This document shows, piece by piece, positions 6,333 to 15,307 of a stretch of 64,000 nt of DNA. Source of the stretch: Ga0077560 sp046330395. Its GTDB lineage: Bacteria > Actinomycetota > Thermoleophilia > Miltoncostaeales > Miltoncostaeaceae. A program made the translations under genes and the position numbers. The notes beneath the pieces were generated by a model. The model saw only the letters and a program-made list of their open reading frames with translations, searched no databases and was not told the DNA's origin. The DNA lies in assembly GCA_046330395.1 (NCBI GenBank), contig JAXLSS010000006.1:1-64000 (forward strand), read 5' to 3'. How positions within the stretch are numbered: position 1 is the stretch's first letter; each line of letters opens with the position of its first letter.

Positions 6333-9300
6333 CCAGCGCACCACCCACCTGGACCAGCTGGTGCTCACGCCGTCGCTGCTGTCGGCGTCGGCGGCCCTGT
6401 CCGAGCGGCGGCCGGCGGCTGGGTGCGCCTGCCCGCCCCTGCTGGGCGCTGGTGCTGGCCGCCGTCGCGCGCAGCACGGACGCCCGCTGCTGGCCGTGTG
6501 CCCCGAGGACGACGAGGCGCGCGACCTGGCGGCCGACCTGGAGGCCGATGCTGGGGCGCGCCGCGGTGGCGCTGTACCCGTCGCGCGGTGCCGGCTGCCG
6601 GCGGCGTGGGCGCCTCGCCGCACCTGGTGGGCCAGCGCGCCTGGCCATGGCCACCGCATCCCGCCCCGGCGCCGTGGTGGTGGCGGGCGCCCCGCCCTGG
6701 CCGAGCGCATCGCCGCCGCCGCCGACTGGCCCGAGCCGCTGAGCCTGCTCACCGGCGCCACCCTGTCGCTGGATGAGCTGGCCGACCGGCTGGTGGCGCT
6801 GGGGTACGAGCGCACCGACCAGGTGGAGGAGCGCGGCGACTTCGCGGTGCGCGGCGGCCTGCTGGACGTGTACCCGTCCACCGCCGACCTGCCGGTGCGG
6901 GCCGAGTTCTTCGGCGACGAGCTGGAGAGCATCCGCTCGTTCTCGCCGTTCACGCAGCGCACCATCCGGCCGCTGGAGCGGGCGCTCCTGTGGCCCGCCC
7001 ACGAGCCCGCCGCCGAGGCCGGGGCCCCGCCGCTGGCGGACCCCCGCCTGGCCGAGGCCCTGGTGGTGCGCCTGGCGCCGCACGAGTTCCCCGGCGCGCT
7101 GCGGCTGGCCCGCGAGCGCTTCGCCGACGAGGCGGCCGCGGGCGGTCTGGTGGATGCCGAGGTGATCGAGGCCGAGCTGGCCGAGCGGGCCATGCTGGAC
7201 CTCACCCCGCCCACCGGCGGCGGCGGCGAGGTGGCCTTCGACGCCGTGGAGGCCAAGTTCGCCACCCGCGGCCAGAAGGAGGGCGAGTCGGAGCTGGCGC
7301 GCCTGGCGCGCAACAACCACCGCGTGGTGGTGGCCTTCGGCCGCCGCGGCGACATGGAGCGCGCCGCCATGCGCATGGAGCGCATCACCCCGGTGCTGGT
7401 GGCACCCGGGGAGCTGCCGCCCATCGGCACGGTCGCCTTCACGCACATGCCGCTGCGCGACGGGGTGCTCAGCAACGCCCTGCAGCTGGCGCTGATCCCC
7501 GAGTCGGCCATCCTGCGCCGCCGCCGCGCCGCCACCGATCGCGGTCCGGTGGTGGGCCGCCGCCTGGCCAGCTTCATGGACCTGCGCGTGGGCGACTACG
7601 TGGTGCACGAGGACCACGGCATCGGGCGCCTCACCGGGTTCGAGACCCGCACGGTGGCCAACGTGACGCGCGACTACCTGGCCCTGGCGTTCGCGGGCAG
7701 CGACCGGCTGTACGTGCCGCACGACCAGCTGGACAAGGTCACCCGCTACGTGGGCGCCGACGGCAGTGCCCCCAGCCTGTCCAAGCTGGGCGGCAAGGCC
7801 TGGGAGAAGATGAAGGCCCGCGCCCGGGCCGCCGTGCGCGAGATGGCGGGCGAGCTCATCGCCCTGTACGAGGCCCGGCAGCGGGTGGAGGGCCACGCCT
7901 TCGCGGCCAACGAGGAGTGGATGGCCGAGCTGGAGCGCCGGTTCGCCCACCAGGAGACCCCCGACCAGCAGCGGGCCATCGACGCGGTGTACGACGACAT
8001 GGAGCGCCCGCGCCCCATGGACCGGCTCATCTGCGGCGATGTGGGCTTCGGCAAGACCGAGATCGCCATGCGCGCGGCCTTCAAGGCCGCGGTGGGCGGC
8101 AAGCAGGTGATGGTGCTGGTGCCCACCACCATCCTGGCCCAGCAGCACATGGCCACCTTCCGCGAGCGCTTCGGCGACCTGCCGGTGAGCGTGGACATGG
8201 TCAACCGCTTCCGCTCCCAGGCCGAGGTGCGCGACGTGCTGGCGCGGTTCGCGGCGGGCAAGCTGGACGTGCTGGTGGGCACCCACCGGCTGCTGTCCAT
8301 GGATGTGCACCCCAAGGACCTGGGGTTGGTGGTGGTGGACGAGGAGCAGCGTTTCGGGGTGGCCCAGAAGGAGGCCCTGCGCCAGCTGCGCGTGCGCGTG
8401 GACGTGCTGGCCATGAGCGCCACGCCCATCCCCCGCACGCTGCAGATCTCGCTGTCGGGGCTGCGGGAGATCAGCGTCATCGAGACCCCGCCGCAGGGGC
8501 GGCGGCCCATCGCCACCCACGTGTCCGAGTATCAGGAGGCCGTGGTGCAGGAGGCCCTGCTGCACGAGGCCGAGCGCGGCGGGCAGAGCTTCTACCTGCA
8601 CAACCGGGTGGAGACCATCGAGCAGGCCGCCGAGCGCGTGCGGGCGCTGGTGCCCGACCTGCGGGTGGTGGTGGCCCACGGCCAGATGCACGAGCACCAG
8701 CTCGAGGACGTGATGATGGGGTTCATCCGCGGCGAGGGCGACGTGCTGGTGGCCACCAGCATCATCGAGAGCGGCATCGACATCCCCATGGCCAACACGC
8801 TGGTGGTGGAACGCGCCGACCAGCTGGGCCTGTCGCAGCTGTACCAGATCCGCGGGCGGGTGGGCCGCAGCACCGTCACCGCCCAGGCGTACCTGATGTA
8901 TCCCGACGAGCTGGCGCTCACCCGCGAGGCATCCGCCCGGCTGCGGGCCCTGGCCGACTACACCGAGCTGGGCTCGGGGCTGCGCATCGCCATGCGCGAC
9001 CTGGAGATCCGTGGCGCCGGCAACCTGCTGGGCGACGAGCAGACCGGCCACGTGGCCGCCGTGGGCTTCGAGCTGTACGTGGAGATGCTGCAGGAGGCCG
9101 TGGCGCTGGGGCAGGGCATGTACGTGCCGGAGCGGGAGGTGCGCATCGACATCCCCATCTCCGCCTACATCCCGGCCGAGTACGTGCCGTTCGAGGCCGC
9201 CAAGATCGAGCTGCACCGCCGCATCACCCTGGCCACCGACCTGGACGCGGTGGCGGGTCTGCGCGAGGAGATCAGCGACCGGTTCGGCGAGCCGCCGCCG

Positions 9301-9582
9301 GGCGTGGAGGCGCTCCTGGCCGTGCAGTCGCTGCGGGTCCGCATGCGCGAGGCGGGCGTGGGGCAGGCCGCCGTGCGCGGCGGCCGGGTGGTGGTGGCGC
9401 CGGTCAGCCTGAACGCTCAAGGTCTCCGGCGGTTGCGCGAGAACACTCCCCGAGCGCTCTACGACGGACGTGCGCAGACTGTGTCGGTCCCCGCCCCCAG
9501 CGCCCCCGCCGAGCGCATCGCCGCCGCCGACGCACTGCTGCAGTCGCTCGCCGCAACCACCGATCAGGAGACCCCCGAATGA
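6322..9582 (+). CDS. mfd: Transcription-repair coupling factor Mfd, N-terminal part scrambled by frameshifts
   Basis: A DNA translocase that removes stalled RNA polymerase and recruits UvrA. From about residue 130 it is normal: UvrB-homology region, RNAP-interaction domain (DYVVHEDHGIGRL, about residue 426), helicase motifs GDVGFGKTEIA (about 571) and VVDEEQRFG (about 671), and the C-terminal TRCF domain. Between about 6420 and 6700 the Mfd-like sequence is spread over all three frames: VRLPA and ASPHLVGQRA in one, LAAVARSTD, MLGRAAVALYPSRG and RPGAVVVAGA in another, RPLLAVCPEDDEARDLAADLEA and ALAERIAA in the annotated one. About seven indels are needed. The frame happens to stay open. The ATG at 6322 overlaps pth. 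Confidence 0.9.
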   Translation: MATDQRTTHLDQLVLTPSLLSASAALSERRPAAGCACPPLLGAGAGRRRAQHGRPLLAVCPEDDEARDLAADLEADAGARRGGAVPVARCRLPAAWAPRRTWWASAPGHGHRIPPRRRGGGGRPALAERIAAAADWPEPLSLLTGATLSLDELADRLVALGYERTDQVEERGDFAVRGGLLDVYPSTADLPVRAEFFGDELESIRSFSPFTQRTIRPLERALLWPAHEPAAEAGAPPLADPRLAEALVVRLAPHEFPGALRLARERFADEAAAGGLVDAEVIEAELAERAMLDLTPPTGGGGEVAFDAVEAKFATRGQKEGESELARLARNNHRVVVAFGRRGDMERAAMRMERITPVLVAPGELPPIGTVAFTHMPLRDGVLSNALQLALIPESAILRRRRAATDRGPVVGRRLASFMDLRVGDYVVHEDHGIGRLTGFETRTVANVTRDYLALAFAGSDRLYVPHDQLDKVTRYVGADGSAPSLSKLGGKAWEKMKARARAAVREMAGELIALYEARQRVEGHAFAANEEWMAELERRFAHQETPDQQRAIDAVYDDMERPRPMDRLICGDVGFGKTEIAMRAAFKAAVGGKQVMVLVPTTILAQQHMATFRERFGDLPVSVDMVNRFRSQAEVRDVLARFAAGKLDVLVGTHRLLSMDVHPKDLGLVVVDEEQRFGVAQKEALRQLRVRVDVLAMSATPIPRTLQISLSGLREISVIETPPQGRRPIATHVSEYQEAVVQEALLHEAERGGQSFYLHNRVETIEQAAERVRALVPDLRVVVAHGQMHEHQLEDVMMGFIRGEGDVLVATSIIESGIDIPMANTLVVERADQLGLSQLYQIRGRVGRSTVTAQAYLMYPDELALTREASARLRALADYTELGSGLRIAMRDLEIRGAGNLLGDEQTGHVAAVGFELYVEMLQEAVALGQGMYVPEREVRIDIPISAYIPAEYVPFEAAKIELHRRITLATDLDAVAGLREEISDRFGEPPPGVEALLAVQSLRVRMREAGVGQAAVRGGRVVVAPVSLNAQGLRRLRENTPRALYDGRAQTVSVPAPSAPAERIAAADALLQSLAATTDQETPE

Positions 9583-10685
9583 GCCCCGAAGGCCCCGACC
9601 CCGCGCAGCCCGTGTCCGCCGAGGCCCGTGGTACCATCCCGGCCGCCGTGGGAGCCTCACCCCGTTCACACCGCCGGTCGACGCGCCTGATCGCGGGTTT
9701 CGTGGTCCTCTCCGCCACCGCCGTCGCGGCCGTCGGGTGTGGCAACGCGTCCAACGGGTCCAACCTCCCCAGCGGGGTGGTCGCCCGCGTCGGCGACACC
9801 GACATCAGCCAGGCGCAGCTGGACCGCCTGCTGGAGCAGGCCATCGCGTCGTCCACCGGCCAGACGATGCCCAAGAAGGGCACCAAGCAGTACACCGACC
9901 TGGCGCGCCAGGGCCTGGCGCAGCTGGTGCAGCAGCAGATCGTGCGGTCCGAGGTGGCCAAGTGCGGCACGCCATGCCAGGTGGCCAACTCGGCCGTCAC
10001 CAAGGAGCTGGACGCGCTCAAGAAGCAGCGCGCGGGCGGCAACGACAAGAAGTTCGCCAAGTTCCTGGCCGACCACAAGTACACGATGGACGAGGCCCGC
10101 AAGCTGGTGCGCCTCAACCTGGCGCAGACCAAGCTGCAGAACTGGGTCACCCGCGGGGTGCGGTTCACGCCCGCCCAGGCCAAGACCTACTACGACCAGC
10201 ACCGGGCGCAGTACCACATCGCCGAGCAGCGCACCGTCTCGCACATCCTGGTCAAGACCCGGGCGGAGGCCGACAGCATCCGCGCCCAGGTCACCCCGGC
10301 CAACTTCGCGGCGCTGGCCAAGAAGTACAGCACCGACACGGGCAGCGCCAAGCAGGGCGGCAACCTCGGCGTGATGTCGCCGGGCGTGTTCGTGAAGGAG
10401 TTCGAGACGGCGGCCGACGCCCTCAAGCAGGGTGAGATCTCCAAGCCGGTGAAGAGCCAGTTCGGCTGGCACATCATCTACGTCACCAAGATCACCCCGG
10501 CCCACGTGGTCTCGTTCGCCTCGGCGCGCTCCAACATCATCAGCCAGCAGACCCAGCAGGCGCGGTCCACCAGCTGGACCACCTGGACCACCGCGCGGCT
10601 GAAGGAGTGGAACGGCAAGACGGTGTACGCCAGCAAGGACCTGGCGCCCCAGACCTCCACCACCTCCACCGCCGCCACGAACTGA
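9579..10685 (+). CDS. Lipoprotein parvulin-type peptidyl-prolyl isomerase (SurA/PrsA-like)
   Basis: 368 residues. A long cytoplasmic N-terminus is followed by a signal segment (LIAGFVVLSATAVAAVGC) with lipobox AVGC, Cys54 being the probable lipidated residue. Then comes a SurA-N-type helical chaperone region and a parvulin rotamase domain from EQRTVSHILVKTRAEA to SQFGWHIIYV. The tail is Ser/Thr-rich. It probably folds secreted proteins outside the membrane. The ATG overlaps the mfd stop (ATGA) and the stop overlaps mazG, so it is a member of a coupled operon. Confidence 0.88.
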   Translation: MSPEGPDPAQPVSAEARGTIPAAVGASPRSHRRSTRLIAGFVVLSATAVAAVGCGNASNGSNLPSGVVARVGDTDISQAQLDRLLEQAIASSTGQTMPKKGTKQYTDLARQGLAQLVQQQIVRSEVAKCGTPCQVANSAVTKELDALKKQRAGGNDKKFAKFLADHKYTMDEARKLVRLNLAQTKLQNWVTRGVRFTPAQAKTYYDQHRAQYHIAEQRTVSHILVKTRAEADSIRAQVTPANFAALAKKYSTDTGSAKQGGNLGVMSPGVFVKEFETAADALKQGEISKPVKSQFGWHIIYVTKITPAHVVSFASARSNIISQQTQQARSTSWTTWTTARLKEWNGKTVYASKDLAPQTSTTSTAATN

Positions 10686-11716
10686 TGCGCATCGTCGGGC
10701 TGGGCCCCGGCGATCCCGATTCGGTCCCGGAGTCGTCGCTGGCCCTGCTGCGGGCGGCGGCCCGGGTGCACGTCCCCCCGCTGGACCCGGCCCTGGCCGC
10801 GGTCCTGCGGGATCTCACGCTGGTGCCCATCGACGGCGACCCCGCCGGACTGCCGGATGACGCCCTGGTGGCCGCCGCCGATCCGGAGGCGCACCGGCTT
10901 GCCACCGCGCTGCCGGACGCCGCAACCCACCCCGCGCGGGAGTTGCTGCGTGAACGCGCCGTGGGCGCCGAGGTGGCGCGGTTGGTGGCCGTGGGCACGC
11001 GCCTGCGTCGCGACTGCCCGTGGGACCGCGAGCAGCGGGCCGACACCATCATCCCCCACACGGTGGAGGAGGTGTTCGAGCTGGCCGCCGCCGTGGAGGA
11101 GGGCGACCCCGTCCACCAGGCCGACGAGCTGGGCGACCTGCTGTTCCAGGTGGTGTTCCTGAGCCGCCTGCTGGAGGAGGACGGGCACGCCGACATGGGC
11201 ACCGTGGCCCGCGCGCAGGCCGACAAGCTCATCAGCCGCCACCCCCACGTGTACGGGGCGGAACGGGCCGACAGCGCCGGGCACGTGGTGCAGAGCTGGG
11301 AGGCGCGCAAGCGGGCAGAGCGTGACGAGGGCATCTTCCACGACATCCCCGAGGGCCTGCCGGCGCTGGCCCACGCCGCCAAGACCCAGAAGCGCGCCGC
11401 CGCGGTGGGCTTCGTGTTCGGCGACGTCTCCGACGCCCTGGCACAGCTGCGCGAGGAGGTTGACGAGCTGCACGCCACGCCGGTGGCCGCCGAGCTGGGC
11501 GACGTGCTGTTCGCCGCGGTGGCGGTGTCGCGGTGGCTGGGCGCCGACCCGGAGCTGGCGCTGCGGGGCACCGCCACGCGGTTCCGGGGTCGCGTGGAGC
11601 AGGCCGCGCGCCTTGCGGCCGCGGCCGGTGAGCGCTTCGAGGACCTCACCCCCGAACGGCAGCTGGGCTGGTACGTGCAGGTGCGGCTGGCGGAACCCGA
11701 CGAACCGCCCGGCTGA
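10685..11716 (+). CDS. mazG: MazG nucleoside triphosphate pyrophosphohydrolase with N-terminal methylase-like remnant
   Basis: 343 residues. Two MazG repeats are visible. The first has CPWDREQ, EEVFELAAAVEEG and the ADELGDLLFQ metal motif. The second is degenerate (AKTQKRAAAVGF, then EEVDELHATPVAAELGDVLF). The first ~95 residues begin MRIVGLGPGDPDSV, the signature start of tetrapyrrole methylases, as in the YabN-type methylase-MazG fusions, but most of the methylase domain is missing. MazG hydrolyses NTPs and removes aberrant nucleotides. The ATG shares its A with the preceding TGA. Confidence 0.88.
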   Translation: MRIVGLGPGDPDSVPESSLALLRAAARVHVPPLDPALAAVLRDLTLVPIDGDPAGLPDDALVAAADPEAHRLATALPDAATHPARELLRERAVGAEVARLVAVGTRLRRDCPWDREQRADTIIPHTVEEVFELAAAVEEGDPVHQADELGDLLFQVVFLSRLLEEDGHADMGTVARAQADKLISRHPHVYGAERADSAGHVVQSWEARKRAERDEGIFHDIPEGLPALAHAAKTQKRAAAVGFVFGDVSDALAQLREEVDELHATPVAAELGDVLFAAVAVSRWLGADPELALRGTATRFRGRVEQAARLAAAAGERFEDLTPERQLGWYVQVRLAEPDEPPG

Positions 11717-11764
11717 CGGAGCCGAACGCGAAAGTGACCGGGCGCGGCGCCGATATCCATTGAT

Positions 11765-12520
11765 GTGGATGGCGCACAGCACCCGCTCCCCGCTCCGCGG
11801 CGGGACGGGCCCCCGGACGCGCGGGACCTCCTGGTGCTGGCCTCCGAGGATCTCCGCGGGCCCCTCACGTCGGTCAGCGGCTACCTGCAGGTGCTGCTGG
11901 ACGGCGAGGTGGGAGTCTGGAGCCCGGGCAGGCGCGCGCGTATTGAAAGCATCGCGGCGCGCAACGCGCAGCGCATGGAGCAGCTGCTGGACTCGCTGAT
12001 CGTGCTGGCCCAGCTCACCATGCACAGCCTGGTCGCGCCCGAGCACGTGGACGTGGGCGTGCTGGTGAGCGAGCGCGTGCGCCGCGCCACCGACGCCGCC
12101 ACGGCCCGGGGGCTGCGGCTGGGGGTGGGCGTGGACGTGCGCGGGATGGTGCTGGGCGACGCGGCGGCACTGGCCCACGCCGTGGACACCCTGGTGGACG
12201 GCGCCATCATGTTCAGGATGCCGGGGGGCACCATCGAGGTGCTGGCCACCGAGACCGACGGGCGCATCACCATCGAGGTGTGCGACGACGGCCTGCCGCT
12301 GCACCCCGACCAGGCCGCCGCCCTGCTGGAGGGGCGGCCCGCCACGGCCGCCGCCGGCACCCGGGCGCTCCTGGGGTCACGGCTGGGGTTGTTCATGGTG
12401 CGGATGGTGGTGGACGCCCACGGCGGCACGACACACGCCGAACTGGACCATGACGAACGCACCCGGCTGCGCCTGGAACTGCCATGCGCACCGCCGGAAC
12501 CCGGCACACTTAGCGGGTGA
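11765..12520 (+). CDS. Sensor-histidine-kinase-like pseudoenzyme (phospho-acceptor His replaced by Glu)
   Basis: 251 residues, soluble, with the dimerisation helix plus ATPase layout of a histidine kinase but no sensor domain. The H-box reads LASEDLRGPLTS where kinases have S-H-[DE]-L-R-x-P-L; Glu28 replaces the His. The ATP-binding boxes are also altered: N-box LVDGAIMF (Gly146 for Asn), G1 box CDDGLP without the second Gly, G2 box GSRLGL (Arg206 for Gly). The C-terminal LFMVRMVVDAHGG is canonical. It probably does not phosphorylate and may act as a scaffold or binding module. GTG start; overlaps the RDD gene. Confidence 0.75.
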   Translation: MDGAQHPLPAPRRDGPPDARDLLVLASEDLRGPLTSVSGYLQVLLDGEVGVWSPGRRARIESIAARNAQRMEQLLDSLIVLAQLTMHSLVAPEHVDVGVLVSERVRRATDAATARGLRLGVGVDVRGMVLGDAAALAHAVDTLVDGAIMFRMPGGTIEVLATETDGRITIEVCDDGLPLHPDQAAALLEGRPATAAAGTRALLGSRLGLFMVRMVVDAHGGTTHAELDHDERTRLRLELPCAPPEPGTLSG

Positions 12521-13095
12521 CCGCAGCCGCCCAGCCGCCCACGCTGGCACGAGTCACCGGTGTCGTCTGGCGACGCATCGGGGCCGGTGCCATCGACCTC
12601 GTCCTGTTCGTGGCCATCATGGCCATCACGTTCTTCAGCGTGTCCGACACGCGTGCCGAGATCACCTGCGCCATCTCCCAGGGCTGCGTCAAGGTGGGCA
12701 GCCGCCAGCACGTGGTTCAGGGCGGGGCCGCGTGGGTGTTCATGCTGGTGTTCGTGGCGGTGTGGCTGATCCACTACGGGGTCGTCCAGGGCATCACCGG
12801 GGCCACGGCGGGCAAGCGCCTGCTGGACCTGCGCGTGGTGCGCGCCGACGGCGCGGTGTGCGGGGTGCCGCGGGCGCTGCTGCGCACGGTGATCCTGCTG
12901 GTGGCATGGGTGGTCACGTGGATCGGCTTCACCCTGGTGGCGGTGGTGGAGCTTGCCCAGGTGCTGTCCACGCGGTCCCACCAGCGCATCGGCGACCGGT
13001 GGGCGAGGACGTACGTCGTCAGGGCGGGGGACGTGGGTCGGCCGATCCCCGTGGACGACTGGTCACGCGCCGGCGGGGCGCCGGCCAGGCAATAG
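12517..13095 (+). CDS. RDD family membrane protein
   Basis: 192 residues. It has the RDD signatures: WRRIGAGAIDLVLF in the first helix (Arg/Asp pair), GATAGKRLLDLRVV after the second, and SHQRIGDRWARTYVV near the end. Three or four transmembrane helices (LVLFVAIMAITFF, WVFMLVFVAVWLI, VILLVAWVVTWIGFTLVAVV). RDD proteins are poorly characterised; some are Na+/H+ antiporter-like. The GTG start overlaps the pseudokinase stop by 4 nt. Confidence 0.85.
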   Translation: MTAAAQPPTLARVTGVVWRRIGAGAIDLVLFVAIMAITFFSVSDTRAEITCAISQGCVKVGSRQHVVQGGAAWVFMLVFVAVWLIHYGVVQGITGATAGKRLLDLRVVRADGAVCGVPRALLRTVILLVAWVVTWIGFTLVAVVELAQVLSTRSHQRIGDRWARTYVVRAGDVGRPIPVDDWSRAGGAPARQ

Positions 13096-13132
13096 ACTCA
13101 GGGGCGCCGCACACCAAAGCCTGGGGAGTTCC

Positions 13133-14412
13133 ATGCCGAAGATCGTCGCCGTCAACGCCCGCCAGATTCTCGACTCCGGGGCCAGCCCACGGTGGAAGTG
13201 GAGGTCACCCGGGCCGCGGGCACCGCCGCCCGCGCCGCCGTCCCCTCGGGCGCCAGCACGGGCGCCTTCGAGGCCGTGGAGCTGCGCGACGGCGAGCCCA
13301 CGCAGTTCGGCGGCAAGGGCGTCACCAAGGCCGTGGCCAACGTGGAGGACGAGCTGGCCGGCGTGCTCCTGGGCATGGACGCCGGCGACCAGGCCGTGGT
13401 GGACCGCACCATGATCGAGCTGGACGGCACCCCCAACAAGGGGCGCCTGGGCGCCAACGCCATCCTGGGGTGCTCACTGGCCGTGGCGCAGGCATCGGCG
13501 GCCAGCGCCGGGCTGCCGCTGTTCCGGTACCTGGGCGGCGCCCGCGCACACCGCCTGCCGGTGCCGATGATGAACATCCTCAACGGCGGGGCGCACGCCG
13601 ACAACTCGGTGGACCTGCAGGAGTTCATGGTGGCCCCGGTGGGCGCCCGCAACTTCGCCGACGCCCTGCGCATGGGCTCCGAGGTGTACCAGGCGCTGAA
13701 GGCCGTGCTGAAGGGCCGCGGGCTGGCCACCGGCGTGGGCGACGAGGGGGGTTTCGCGCCCAACCTCGACAGCAACATGCAGGCCCTCGAGGTGATCATG
13801 GAGGCCATCGACCGCGCCGGGTACCGCCCCGGCGAGCAGATCGCCCTGGCCCTCGACCCGGCCACCACCGAGCTGTACCGGGACGGCGCCTACCACCTGG
13901 AGGGCGAGGGCCGGGTGCTCACCAGCGCGCAGCTGGCCGACTACTGGGTGGAGCTGTGCGACCGGTTCCCCATCGTGTCCATCGAGGACGGCATGTCCGA
14001 GGAGGACTGGGACGGCTGGAAGATGCTCACCGAGCGTCTGGGCGACCGCGTGCAGCTGGTGGGCGACGACCTGTTCGTCACCAACGTGGAGCGCCTGCGC
14101 CGCGGCATCGCCGAGAAGGCCGGCAACGCCATCCTGATCAAGCTCAACCAGATCGGCACGCTCACCGAGACCCTGGCCACCATGGACCTGGCGGCGGGCT
14201 CGGGCTTCGCGCAGATGGTGTCGCACCGCTCGGGCGAGACCGAGGACGTGTTCATCGCCGACCTGGCGGTGGCCACCGGCTGCGGCCAGATCAAGACGGG
14301 CGCGCCGGCCCGCAGCGAGCGCATCGCCAAGTACAACCAGCTGCTGCGCATCGAGGACCGCCTCGGCCCGGCGGCCACCTACCCGGGAGCCTCGGCGTTC
14401 CGCGCCGGCTGA
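13133..14412 (+). CDS. eno: Enolase, interrupted by a single-base frameshift near the 5' end
   Basis: 2-phosphoglycerate to phosphoenolpyruvate in glycolysis. The ATG at 13133 has GGGGAG 6 nt upstream and starts MPKIVAVNARQILDS; the frame then breaks at 13176-13181 and enolase continues in another frame from VEVEVTRAAG. Adding one C to the C run gives LDSRGQPTVEVEV and a 426-residue protein of normal length. Downstream are SGASTGAFEA, the catalytic loop, GDEGGFAPN, SIEDGMSEEDW, LVGDDLFVTN and the SHRSGETED signature. Enolase is expected to be essential, so a sequence error is likelier than a mutation. Actinobacterial eno-ftsB-DUF501 order. Confidence 0.93.
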
Positions 14413-14424
14413 CCCACCCGGCGG

Positions 14425-14448
14425 CGGGGCGCCCCATCCGGCGCCCCG
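14425..14448 (+). terminator. Hairpin after eno
   Basis: A 9-bp stem (CGGGGCGCC with GGCGCCCCG) around a CCATCC loop starts 13 bp after the enolase stop. There is no T-tract, as usual for GC-rich actinobacterial terminators. Confidence 0.5.
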
Positions 14449-14580
14449 TGCCGACACCGGTGTGTCCCGGCAGGACACGCGCGCTCGAGGGCGTACCCCT
14501 GAAGGGACCGTCCCGCCCACGGGTCCACCTCACCGGAGGCCACCCCCTCGCGCCGTCGTCGCACCATCCTGCTGGCCGGT

Positions 14581-14832
14581 GTGCTCACCGCCATCCTGCT
14601 CGGCTACATCGGGCCGCTCAACGGCTACCTGGCGCAGCGCTCCCAGCTGGGGACGCAGCGTGCCGAGCTGGCGCGGCTGCAGGCCAGGCACGACCAGCTC
14701 ACGGCCCAGCTGAAGTCCATGGGGCAGGACGACGTGCTGGAGCGCAACGCGCGCAGGCTGGGCATGCACAAGCCGGGGGAGCGCGGCTACATCTTCGCGC
14801 GCGGCGCCCTGGTGCCGTCCACCACGCCGTAG
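14581..14832 (+). CDS. ftsB: FtsB/DivIC-type septum formation protein (start unresolved)
   Basis: One transmembrane helix, then a coiled coil (QRSQLGTQRAELARLQARHDQLTAQLKSM), then the FtsB/DivIC motif ARRLGMHKPGERGYIFARG. It is a bitopic divisome protein of the FtsQBL/DivIB-FtsL-DivIC complex. The GTG at 14581 leaves only a short helix. The frame is open back to 14503 and would add RRRRTILLAG, a natural cytoplasmic anchor, but contains no ATG, GTG or TTG. A rare CTG start or a missing base in the CCCCC run near 14543 would solve this. Followed 10 bp later by DUF501. Confidence 0.8.
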   Translation: MLTAILLGYIGPLNGYLAQRSQLGTQRAELARLQARHDQLTAQLKSMGQDDVLERNARRLGMHKPGERGYIFARGALVPSTTP

Positions 14833-14842
14833 GGGGCGCCCG

Positions 14843-15307
14843 GTGAGCGGTGGGGCGCCGCGCGACGACGCGGCGGCGGTGGCCGCGCTGCTCGGGCGGC
14901 CGTCGCACACCGAGTACCGGGTGGCGGTGCGCTGCCCGCACGGCGGCCCCGCGGTGCTGGAGAACGACCCCGTCGACCGCCGGGGCAGGCCGTTCCCCAC
15001 GCGACACTGGCTGGCCTGCACCGCCCTGGGGGAGGCCGTCAGCCGTCTGGAGGCCGCCGGCGGCGTGCGCCGCCTGGAGGAGGACACCGAGCTTGCCGGC
15101 GCCCTGGCGGAGGCGCAGCGGCATCACGCCGCCCTGCAGGGCGGGCACAACGTGGGCGGGGTGGCCGACCCCCGCCGCGTCAAATGCCTGCACGCCCACC
15201 TGGCCTTCGGCCTGGCCACGGGCGGTAACCCGGTGAGCGACTGGATCCTGCGGGAGTCCGGCGCCGCCTGGCCCCCCGTGTGCTGCGTGCCCGCGGAGGG
15301 CGCATGA
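14843..15307 (+). CDS. DUF501 domain protein
   Basis: 154 residues. It has the DUF501 pattern: LLGRPSHTEYRVAVRCPHGGPAVLENDP, then PFPTRHWLACTALGEAVSRLEAAGGVRRLE, then VKCLHAHLAFGLATGGNPVSDWIL. Several conserved Cys/His residues suggest a metal site. DUF501 sits after ftsB in Actinomycetota; its biochemical role is unknown. GTG start; its stop overlaps the next gene as ATGA. Confidence 0.88.
   Translation: MSGGAPRDDAAAVAALLGRPSHTEYRVAVRCPHGGPAVLENDPVDRRGRPFPTRHWLACTALGEAVSRLEAAGGVRRLEEDTELAGALAEAQRHHAALQGGHNVGGVADPRRVKCLHAHLAFGLATGGNPVSDWILRESGAAWPPVCCVPAEGA

Noticed and set aside
5893..9669. 1258-codon open frame on the minus strand across pth and mfd
   Set aside because: Very long antisense frames are expected at this GC content. 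The translation is His/Gln/Gly-rich low-complexity with no domain, while the plus strand encodes conserved Mfd.
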